DNA of 33,516 bases from a bacterium (GTDB taxonomy: Bacteria > Patescibacteriota > Microgenomatia > Daviesbacterales > UBA10151). The stretch is from assembly GCA_021790255.1 (NCBI GenBank), contig JAJYIE010000011.1, positions 1-33,516 of the forward strand, in the 5' to 3' direction. Both the position numbers and the translations under genes were made by a program. Positions 17,800 to 23,488 of the stretch are shown here, in pieces. The notes beneath the pieces were generated by a model. The model did not search any database. It had not been told where the DNA came from and was given only the letters and a program-made list of their open reading frames with translations. Numbering within the stretch: the stretch's first letter is position 1; every line of letters starts with the position of its first letter.

Positions 17800-17872
17800 A
17801 GTGTTAGAGTGGCAACTGGAATTTTTATTGTTCTTACAAGAGGATACCCCGATCGAAAGATCACGGGTAAAC

Positions 17873-18307
17873 TCATTGCAGTTCTACAGTTGCCCCTGCA
17901 GCGGTAAGCTTAGTTTTTGCCTCTTCGGCTGTGACCTTATTCACACCTTCCATAACCGGTTTCGGTGCCGCCTCGACCAGATCCTTGGCCTCTTTTAAGC
18001 CCAGAGTGGGCACTAACTCACGGACGGCTTTAATAGCTCCGATTTTATTAGCACCGGCGCTGGTTAAAATAACATTAAAGGTGGTTTGTTCTTCAGCTGC
18101 TTCACCGTTTCCGGCTGCCGGAGCGGCGCCTGCCGCGGCCACTGCTACCGGGGCAGCTGCCGTTACACCAAAGCGGTCTTCCAGGGCTTTTACCAGATCG
18201 GCCAGCTCCAAAACTGACATGCCTTCAATATCTTTTATGATTTTTTCCAGCTTCTCAGAAACAGATTTACTCTCTTTTTTTGTTTCTTCTTGTGTATCGT
18301 CTGCCAT
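17873..18307 (-). CDS. rplL: ribosomal protein bL12 (L7/L12)
   Basis: 144 residues. The N-terminal dimerisation domain ([29 protein letters not shown]) is preceded by an unusual charged extension of about 18 residues. An Ala/Pro/Gly hinge (about 50-72) follows, then the C-terminal domain [40 protein letters not shown] with the factor-binding surface. It forms the stalk that recruits translation GTPases. The ATG has no Shine-Dalgarno sequence next to it; a perfect one lies 79 bases upstream at the end of rplJ, separated by a palindrome (18309-18385). Confidence 0.97.
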   Translation of the reverse strand: MADDTQEETKKESKSVSEKLEKIIKDIEGMSVLELADLVKALEDRFGVTAAAPVAVAAAGAAPAAGNGEAAEEQTTFNVILTSAGANKIGAIKAVRELVPTLGLKEAKDLVEAAPKPVMEGVNKVTAEEAKTKLTAAGATVELQ

Positions 18308-18308
18308 A

Positions 18309-18385
18309 TAGTTTGTTATTAGTTCACAGTTCGTGGTTCGCTGATATTTCTACTAATTACCAACGATGAACTAATAACTTAGTTT
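18309..18385. repeat. palindromic element filling the rplJ-rplL spacer, flanked by a 6-bp direct repeat
   Basis: Perfect 12-bp inverted arms GTTATTAGTTCA (18315-18326) and TGAACTAATAAC (18367-18378). Read in units of seven, the element is TTAGTTC, ACAGTTC, GTGGTTC, GCTGATA, then the inverted side TTAGTTC, ATCGTTG, GTAATTA, GTAGAAA. TAGTTT occurs on both sides (18309-18314 and 18380-18385), as a target-site duplication would. The stop codon of rplJ overlaps the distal edge. Confidence 0.75.
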
Positions 18386-18912
18386 TCACCTCCTTTGCTG
18401 ATTCTAATCTGATCCAATGCATATACTAGATTGCGCAGATTGGCCTGGAGTACTCCGACCATGCCCTGCAGGGGAGCGGCCAGGATACTGACAGTTTTCC
18501 CGCGCAACTCCTGCTTGCCCGGCAAGGTGGAAAGCCGAACCATGGCATATTCATCCATAAAAGCATTATCCAAAAACCCGCCCTTGACTTTGCCCAGGCC
18601 GTTATCTTTGAAAGCCCTGACGAGGATTTTCAGGGGGGAGATTTCGTCGCCAAAGGCAAAAAGTGTGGCGGTGGGGCCGGTTTGGATATTATTAGAAGTT
18701 TGAGGTAGCCTGGTGCTTTTTAAGGCCAGTTCCATGAGGGTGTTTTTGGTCACCAGAAGCTGGGCTTCTTCCGAAGCTAATTTGCTGCGCAAGTCAGACA
18801 GCTGGCTCATGGTAAGTCCCCGGTAGTCAGCAAAAATCACGGATTTGGCCGACCGTAATTTATCGGCCAGATGGGTCAGTTGTTCTTCTTTTTGTGCCCG
18901 TGTTTTAGCCAT
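18379..18912 (-). CDS. rplJ: ribosomal protein uL10
   Basis: 177 residues. The N-terminal rRNA-binding domain has LRSAKSVIFADYRGLTMSQLSDLRSKL, followed by VTKNTLMELAL. The C-terminal helix that binds L12 dimers (LRNLVYALDQIRISKGG) is present. It anchors the L12 stalk to the ribosome. The last codons (AAAGGAGGTGA at 18386-18396 on the minus strand) form a perfect Shine-Dalgarno sequence pointing at rplL. The gene follows a structured leader. Normally rplK-rplA precede it directly; here two opposite-strand genes intervene. Confidence 0.97.
   Translation of the reverse strand: MAKTRAQKEEQLTHLADKLRSAKSVIFADYRGLTMSQLSDLRSKLASEEAQLLVTKNTLMELALKSTRLPQTSNNIQTGPTATLFAFGDEISPLKILVRAFKDNGLGKVKGGFLDNAFMDEYAMVRLSTLPGKQELRGKTVSILAAPLQGMVGVLQANLRNLVYALDQIRISKGGEN
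18386..18396 (-). promoter_or_regulatory. perfect Shine-Dalgarno sequence far upstream of rplL
   Basis: AAAGGAGGTGA on the minus strand is complementary to the 16S 3' end. It is inside the last codons of rplJ and 79 bases from the rplL ATG, with the palindrome in between. If the hairpin forms, the linear distance drops to about 14 bases. Confidence 0.6.
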
Positions 18913-18918
18913 AATAAT

Positions 18919-18990
18919 AGCGCCCGTGAGGCGCTTTTAAGAGTGTAACTACACACTAACTATAAACGCCTCGGTGAGATTTATGCTTGT
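18919..18990 (-). ncRNA. L10-type structured leader of rplJ-rplL with exclusive pairings
   Basis: On the minus strand GAGGCG (18967-18972) can pair with CGCCTC (18928-18933), enclosing a hairpin AGTGT/ACACT (18942-18946 with 18953-18957). The same CGCCTC takes part in a second hairpin, AGCGCC/GGCGCT (18919-18924 with 18930-18935), which ends 6 bases before the rplJ ATG. The two folds exclude each other. Ribosomal stalk operons are commonly controlled by L10 or L10-L12 binding to such leaders; whether this one matches the known L10 leader family needs a covariance search. Confidence 0.5.
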
Positions 18991-19050
18991 GCGACTCACT
19001 ATCTCAAGCTATGGGTATTTTACAAGAAAGGAGCGAAAAAAGTCAATGTT

Positions 19051-19081
19051 TTGAATTTGGGGGGAGCTTTTAAGGTATAAT
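19051..19081 (+). promoter_or_regulatory. promoter overlapping the first possible ATG of the flippase-like gene
   Basis: TTGAAT (19051-19056), 19 bp, perfect TATAAT (19076-19081). The ATG at 19080 overlaps the -10 hexamer and cannot be used; the ATG at 19089 is seven bases past it and would be at or next to the transcription start. Confidence 0.6.
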
Positions 19082-19088
19082 GGACTGC

Positions 19089-20093
19089 ATGGCAAAAAAA
19101 CCTTCGCACAAGCTTGTTTTGCGGGTTGTTTTCAGTTCTCTGTTGGGAATTTTCCTGATAATACTCTGGGCGCATTTTGTCAATTTTTCCTATCTTTTCG
19201 CCCGCTTAAAAACAGCTGACCTGCAGCTGGCCTCTTTATTTTTTGTGCTGTTTGTTGTTTCCGGAACCGGGCGGGGTTTTCGCCTGAAAACTTTGTTGAA
19301 AAAGTATAGCCTTCCTTTTAAAAACATTGTCATGCTGACTTTCCTGGGCCAGTTTTTATCATTCTTCATTCCGGTGCGGGCAGGGGAAATTACCAAGAGT
19401 GCCTATCTAACTTCTCGCTATGATTTACCTCTCGGCAAAACAATTACCTGGATTTTCATTGACCGCTTCCTTGATTTTCTGGCAGTGCTCTTTTTCATTG
19501 CCTGGCTGATATTTCTGGTTCCCAACCGCCTGTCGAAGGACACTCCGCTTATTGCTGCCGGCCTTTTTGCAGTATTTTTACTGTTTTTTATTGCTGCGGT
19601 GTTGGCTCAGTCTGTATTAAAAAAAGTTTTAATGTTTGCCAGCCGGTTTCTGGTCTTTCCCAAGATTAAAAAAGGGTTTTTATCCTTCAGCACTCATATA
19701 GTTGATGGTTTTGAGGTGCTGCGGCAGGGATGGGGGATTCTGGTGGTGGTGATAGGTTTGACGGTTTTTGTTACCTTGTCTGATAGTTTGATGTGGTTTT
19801 TTGTTTTCCGGTCGGTGGGAGTAAGTGTAAATTTTGAGACCGGCCTCTTCGGCAATTGCCTGACTGCCCTGACTTTTCTTATCCCTTCCACTCCTGGCTA
19901 CATCGGCTCAGCTGAAGCTGCAGCAACCGGAGTTTTTGCCGCCGTTTTAGGGGTAAACATTAACGCTGCCTCGGCAGGAGCCGTACTCATGCATCTGATG
20001 ACAGCACTCGCTTTGCTTGCGGCTGGGCTGAGTGCCATCTACCTGCTGGATTTTGACCTGGGCACTGTTTGGACAAAAATCCGCGGACAATGA
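19089..20093 (+). CDS. flippase-like integral membrane protein (LPG synthase TM / UPF0104 family)
   Basis: 334 residues starting MAKKPSHK. About eight hydrophobic helices. Family signatures are the RLKTADLQLA region, SGTGRGFRLKTLLKKY, FLGQFLSFFIPVRAGEITKSAYL (family P.raGe..ra..l), TWIFIDRFLDFLAV and, near the end, LTFLIPSTPGYIGSAEAAATGVFAAVLGV. Such proteins are the membrane half of lysyl-phosphatidylglycerol synthase or stand-alone proteins proposed to move lipid-linked glycans. No aminoacyl-transferase domain is attached, so lysinylation is unlikely. It is followed 26 bp later by the cupredoxin-like gene. Both lie on the opposite strand to the ribosomal genes that flank them. Confidence 0.88.
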   Translation: MAKKPSHKLVLRVVFSSLLGIFLIILWAHFVNFSYLFARLKTADLQLASLFFVLFVVSGTGRGFRLKTLLKKYSLPFKNIVMLTFLGQFLSFFIPVRAGEITKSAYLTSRYDLPLGKTITWIFIDRFLDFLAVLFFIAWLIFLVPNRLSKDTPLIAAGLFAVFLLFFIAAVLAQSVLKKVLMFASRFLVFPKIKKGFLSFSTHIVDGFEVLRQGWGILVVVIGLTVFVTLSDSLMWFFVFRSVGVSVNFETGLFGNCLTALTFLIPSTPGYIGSAEAAATGVFAAVLGVNINAASAGAVLMHLMTALALLAAGLSAIYLLDFDLGTVWTKIRGQ

Positions 20094-20106
20094 TACGCAA
20101 ATAGTG

Positions 20107-20112
20107 TATGCT
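20107..20112 (+). promoter_or_regulatory. -10-like hexamer for the cupredoxin-like gene
   Basis: TATGCT ends seven bases before the ATG at 20120; no Shine-Dalgarno sequence is visible. Weak on its own, but it repeats the spacing seen at argS, comEC and the flippase-like gene. Confidence 0.3.
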
Positions 20113-20119
20113 GTAAAAG

Positions 20120-20602
20120 ATGGAAGAACCAAAAATCATTGAAAGTTACAGTGAGCATGTTACTAGCTCGCCCCGGGAAAAGAGACGTTATACCCTGGCC
20201 TTAGGCCTTGCCGGGGGAGCGGCTCTGCTTTATCTGGCCTTAATGTGGGCCTTGTTTTTCCATAAATCGGCGCCATCTCCCAACAGTGCTCAGCAGGCAA
20301 CTGCTGGCAGCACCACTCCTGCGCAAATTACCATTAGCAGTTTAGGTTTTGTACCGCAAACGACGGTTATCCAAAAAGGGACTCGGGTGGTCTGGCTTAA
20401 CCGGGATAAAATTGCCCACCAGGTAACCCTGGATTTATCGCGCAGCACAAATAACCCGCCCGGATTTACACCTGCGCATCTTTCTCCCGGTCGGTCTTTC
20501 AGTTACATCTTTAAAGAGTCCGGCAGTTTTTCTTACTATGACGGCTTAGTCCCGACAGGGACAAAAATCCAGACTTTGCACGGCCAGGTTGTGGTCAGGT
20601 AA
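20120..20602 (+). CDS. membrane-anchored cupredoxin-like protein lacking the copper cysteine
   Basis: 160 residues. A charged cytoplasmic start, one membrane helix (about 24-46), a Ser/Ala/Thr linker, then a cupredoxin-like domain outside the cell (about 68-160): ITISSLGFVPQTTVIQKGTRVVWLNRDKIAHQV, GRSFSYIF, GSFSYYDG, HGQVVV. The first ligand His is present (H100). In plastocyanin-like proteins the second site reads YxCxxHxxMxG; here the stretch is YYDG with no Cys, and the Met position is replaced by LHG. A type 1 blue-copper site is therefore unlikely. It may bind another metal or serve structurally. The stop codon directly abuts the stop of rplA on the other strand. Confidence 0.82.
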   Translation: MEEPKIIESYSEHVTSSPREKRRYTLALGLAGGAALLYLALMWALFFHKSAPSPNSAQQATAGSTTPAQITISSLGFVPQTTVIQKGTRVVWLNRDKIAHQVTLDLSRSTNNPPGFTPAHLSPGRSFSYIFKESGSFSYYDGLVPTGTKIQTLHGQVVVR

Positions 20603-21379
20603 TTAGCTTAAGGAGGAAACTTCCACCTTCACTGAAGGCCCCATTGTGGGGGCGATGAAGATACTTTTGATCCTGGAGCGGCCGATGGTGTTATAAAGCG
20701 CTTTGATGTTGGCGCTGATTTCTTCTGCGGACTGGTTGACTTTGCCCACTGCCAGATGGATGATCTGGCCGTTGGCCTCAGTTTTATATTCTGTCTTACC
20801 CTGCTGCAGCTCGGCTACGGTTTTGGTTAAATTATCAGTGATGGTGCCGCTTTTTGGGTTGGGCATAAGCCCCCGCGGGCCTAAGGTCTTAGCTGCCCGG
20901 GCAAGTTTGGGCATCCACTGCGGGGTAGTGACAACAACATCAAAATTGATTTTTCCCTTCTCAATCTCCCCGATGGTTTCTTCAGTACCCACGATATCTG
21001 CACTTGCTTCTTTTGCACCGCTGCCAAAAGCTAAAATGGTCAATTTTTTGCCGGCGGTGTAGGGGAGAGTAACCAGGCCGCGCAAACCTTTAGTTGTGGT
21101 GTTAATATGCACTTCCATAGTCGCAGGGAATTTGGTATAGGAAGCCTGTTGGGCTGTCTTCACAGCTTCCGTAAGCGGATAGTGCTTATTTCTTTCTACC
21201 TTTTCCCTGGCAGCCTGGTATTTTCGGCTGCGGACTTTTTTGGCTTTAACTGTGTCTTCTTTGGCGGCATTTTTTTTACCGGTTGCTGAAGCTTCTTTTG
21301 CCACGTGTTGTGCAGCCTGGACTTTTTCCGGCTTTACTTCCGTTGTTTCTTCAACTGTTTTAATTTTTGTTTTACCCAT
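20603..21379 (-). CDS. rplA: ribosomal protein uL1 with a basic N-terminal extension
   Basis: 258 residues against the usual 225-235. The first 50 or so residues are a Lys/Ala/Glu-rich, low-complexity tail. The L1 domain proper starts at about residue 51 (RSRKYQAAREKVERNKHYPLTEAVKTAQ). Family signatures are TTPQWMPKLARAAKTLGPRGLMPNPKSGTIT and FIAPTMGPSVKV. L1 binds the mobile rRNA stalk and its own mRNA. The start codon shares one base with the rplK stop (TAATG). Some CPR lineages lack uL1, so its presence is a useful lineage marker. Confidence 0.96.
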   Translation of the reverse strand: MGKTKIKTVEETTEVKPEKVQAAQHVAKEASATGKKNAAKEDTVKAKKVRSRKYQAAREKVERNKHYPLTEAVKTAQQASYTKFPATMEVHINTTTKGLRGLVTLPYTAGKKLTILAFGSGAKEASADIVGTEETIGEIEKGKINFDVVVTTPQWMPKLARAAKTLGPRGLMPNPKSGTITDNLTKTVAELQQGKTEYKTEANGQIIHLAVGKVNQSAEEISANIKALYNTIGRSRIKSIFIAPTMGPSVKVEVSSLS

Positions 21380-21807
21380 TATTTTGTCACCCTAACACCC
21401 ATCGAGCGGGCTGTACCTTCCACCACTTTCATGGCCGCTTCGACATTTTTAGTGTTCATGTCCGGTAATTTAGCCTCGGCGATCTGGCGGACCTGGGCCT
21501 GGCTGATGGTGCCTGCGGATTCCTTGCCGGCTTTGCCTGAACCTTTTTCAACCCCCAAAGCTTTTTTGATCATTTCCGCAACAGGCGGCTCCTTGGTTAT
21601 GAAAGAAAACGTCCTGTCCTCGAAAACCGTGATCACAACAGGCAGAATATTGCCTTTTCTGCTTTCCGTTTTCTCATTAAACGACTTAACAAAATCCATA
21701 ATCGGCAGGCCGTGCTGGCCCAAAGCAGGCCCCACAGGGGGAGCAGCCGTGGCCGCCCCGGCTGGAATATTTAATTTAATGTAAGTTTTTATTTTTTTTG
21801 CCGCCAT
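21379..21807 (-). CDS. rplK: ribosomal protein uL11
   Basis: 142 residues, normal length. [39 protein letters not shown] is the invariant N-terminal region that contacts the thiostrepton loop; [30 protein letters not shown] and [19 protein letters not shown] are the C-terminal rRNA-binding part. It lies between nusG (with a small ORF in the spacer) and rplA. The 5' spacer contains a short hairpin, AAGCAA/TTGCTT, 32-47 bases upstream of the ATG. Confidence 0.97.
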   Translation of the reverse strand: MAAKKIKTYIKLNIPAGAATAAPPVGPALGQHGLPIMDFVKSFNEKTESRKGNILPVVITVFEDRTFSFITKEPPVAEMIKKALGVEKGSGKAGKESAGTISQAQVRQIAEAKLPDMNTKNVEAAMKVVEGTARSMGVRVTK

Positions 21808-21859
21808 ATTTTTCTTTTTATATAATTCGAAGGCAGAAAAAGCAAGCTTTGCTTATTTT

Positions 21860-21985
21860 TTAGCTGCCATAGTTAATCTTTATCCAAGTAAGGCGCTCTG
21901 ATAAAACGACTTCCAAACAATGAACCCCATTTTTTGAAACAGACTTAACTGGTTTGGCTTGATTCATTTCAGTTTCTTTATTCAT
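21860..21985 (-). CDS. 41-residue ORF tightly coupled to nusG, function unknown
   Basis: The ATG is two bases after the nusG stop (TAAGTATG), and the frame runs for 41 codons (MNKETEMNQAKPVKSV ... LTWIKINYGS) before TAA. The spacing suggests coupled translation. I do not recognise the sequence. It has no membrane helix and is mildly basic. A five-codon ORF encoding MAAKK overlaps its end in another frame and copies the first residues of uL11. The ORF may be genuine or a leader for rplK. Confidence 0.4.
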   Translation of the reverse strand: MNKETEMNQAKPVKSVSKNGVHCLEVVLSERLTWIKINYGS

Positions 21986-21987
21986 AC

Positions 21988-22782
21988 TTAAAGTTTGGCA
22001 ACCTGTAAAAAGTCCAACTCAACCGGTGTTTCCCGGCCGAAGATGGACACCAGCACCCGCACTTTGCCTTTCTCCTTATCAACGTTATCCACTTTACCGA
22101 TAAACTCAGTAAACGGCCCATCCACAATTTTGACTGTATCGCCTTCAGAAAAGATCTGTTTATAAGTGGGCTGGCCGCCTTCTTCCATAAAGTTGACGAT
22201 TGATTTAACCTCCGATTCGGAAATTGGGGTAGGTTTATTGCCCATACCCACAAAAGAAGTCACGCCCTGGGTGGTTCTGACGGCCAGCCATGAATCATCA
22301 TCCAAAACCATCTTCACCAGGATATATCCCGGAAAGATCTTTTCTTTAATAGTTTCTTTCTTGCCGCTTCTGATCTCAATTTTTTGCTGAGTGGGTACCA
22401 GCACATCAACAATCTTATCATCCAGATGCTCCGATTCCACCCGCTGTTTTAAAGCTGTAGCTACCCGGTTTTCGTGGCCGGAGTAGGTATGAACGACGTA
22501 CCAGCTGGCTCCCGGAGTATTGTCGGTCAGGGCTTCCTCAATGGCTTTATCGACAGGCTCGGCTGCTTCTTCGTCTTTCGCTTCTTCCTCAGCACTGGTT
22601 TCCGGCTCTTCCAGTTTGGTTGCCTCTTCTGGAGCCTGCTCCGACTCGGTCGGAGTCTGGTCTTCCGTTAGTTGCTCCGGTTCGCTGACTTGTGCCGGAG
22701 TTTTTTCCCCGGCCACAGGTTGGTCAACCTCTTGCCCGGGCTTTGTGTCCTGATCTTTAATGTCGTCCTGTTGATCGCTCAT
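21988..22782 (-). CDS. nusG: transcription factor NusG with a long acidic N-terminal tail
   Basis: 264 residues against the usual 170-190. Residues 1 to about 92 are very rich in Glu, Asp, Gln, Pro and Thr, and probably disordered. The NGN domain begins at SWYVVHTYSGHENRVATALKQRV and contains IFPGYILVKM and TQGVTSFVG. The KOW domain near the end has FSEGDTVKIVDGPFTEFIGKV. NusG binds the RNA polymerase clamp and links it to ribosomes or Rho. The tail is not a separate ORF: there is no frame break, and secE ends 5 bp upstream. Confidence 0.96.
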   Translation of the reverse strand: MSDQQDDIKDQDTKPGQEVDQPVAGEKTPAQVSEPEQLTEDQTPTESEQAPEEATKLEEPETSAEEEAKDEEAAEPVDKAIEEALTDNTPGASWYVVHTYSGHENRVATALKQRVESEHLDDKIVDVLVPTQQKIEIRSGKKETIKEKIFPGYILVKMVLDDDSWLAVRTTQGVTSFVGMGNKPTPISESEVKSIVNFMEEGGQPTYKQIFSEGDTVKIVDGPFTEFIGKVDNVDKEKGKVRVLVSIFGRETPVELDFLQVAKL

Positions 22783-22787
22783 GTGAT

Positions 22788-22973
22788 CTATTTATTCAGT
22801 ACTGCTGACAAAACCTGCGTTAAAATGTAATCTAATCCGCCCACAAAAAAACCTACTATAACAGTAACAATAATTACCACCATAGTAAGTTTGATAGTTT
22901 GTCTAGGTGTTGGCCAGACAACTTTAGATAATTCTAACTTAACTTCGGTCAAAAAGTCAATTGCTTTGCTCAT
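22788..22973 (-). CDS. secE: preprotein translocase subunit SecE
   Basis: 61 residues with one transmembrane helix (about 30-54) after the amphipathic motif VKLELSKVVWPTPRQTIKLT, the conserved core of single-helix SecE. It clamps SecY in the membrane. Canonically secE-nusG-rplK follow one another, as here. In many bacteria the genes just before are rpmG and tRNA-Trp; in this window those lie 8.7 kb upstream (31.7-32.3 kb). Confidence 0.96.
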   Translation of the reverse strand: MSKAIDFLTEVKLELSKVVWPTPRQTIKLTMVVIIVTVIVGFFVGGLDYILTQVLSAVLNK

Positions 22974-23034
22974 GGCTTAATAATCCTACCATAATCGGGA
23001 TCAAAACTGAAGTGATATAATCCTGGTAAGGATT

Positions 23035-23067
23035 AGCGTATAGTTATCTATTCCTCAACTATACGCT
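23035..23067. repeat. 11-bp perfect inverted repeat between secE and the ASCH gene
   Basis: AGCGTATAGTT (23035-23045) and AACTATACGCT (23057-23067) with an 11-base spacer. It lies in the divergent promoter region, 8 bases before the ASCH ATG and 62 bases before secE. The half-site recurs in part upstream of mreB (TATACGCTAA near 15641). It could be an operator or a palindromic element. Confidence 0.6.
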
Positions 23068-23075
23068 ATTTTGGT

Positions 23076-23486
23076 ATGCACAAACACTTAGCAATCATGC
23101 ATAAGGCTGCTGCTGAAGCTATTCTCTCGGGTAAGAAGACTATTGAGACCCGTTTTAGCAGGCACAAAATTGCCCCTTTCGGGCAGGTCTGTGCGGGCGA
23201 TGTAGTCTATATGAAGCTCCCCGGAGAAGAGGTGATCGGGCAATTCCGGGTTAAAAAAGTGTTCTTTTATGATGGTTTGGAACAAACTGATGTCAGGGAG
23301 ATTTTTGAGAAGTTTGGTGGGAAAATTTCAATGGGAGATAAAAATGAAGACAGGAGATACTTACAGAGTAAATTGGACAGCAGATTCGGGACACTGATTT
23401 TTATTGCCGATTCGGAAAGGTTTATCACTTCACCCATTAAGCTTCAGAAGCATGACCAAAGAGGTTGGATACTGCTGGGTCACTAA
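23076..23486 (+). CDS. ASCH-domain protein
   Basis: 136 residues. The family signature is near the N-terminus: AIMHKAAAEAILSGKKTIETRFSRH (family GkKtiElR). VCAGDVVYMKLPGEEVIGQFRVKKV is the beta-barrel core of the PUA-like fold. ASCH proteins bind RNA or modified nucleotides; some are RNases or N4-acetylcytidine amidohydrolases. Which applies here cannot be seen. The gene is single, divergent from secE and convergent with the PBP gene, with only two bases between the two stop codons. Confidence 0.82.
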   Translation: MHKHLAIMHKAAAEAILSGKKTIETRFSRHKIAPFGQVCAGDVVYMKLPGEEVIGQFRVKKVFFYDGLEQTDVREIFEKFGGKISMGDKNEDRRYLQSKLDSRFGTLIFIADSERFITSPIKLQKHDQRGWILLGH

Positions 23487-23488
23487 CC

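Noticed and set aside
17685-17876. 63-codon minus-strand ORF after rplL
   Set aside because: It reads through the rplL terminator and the promoter of the HTH gene, and does not resemble a protein family.
19080-19088. ATG at 19080 as start of the flippase-like gene
   Set aside because: It overlaps the TATAAT box; the ATG at 19089 sits where transcription should begin.
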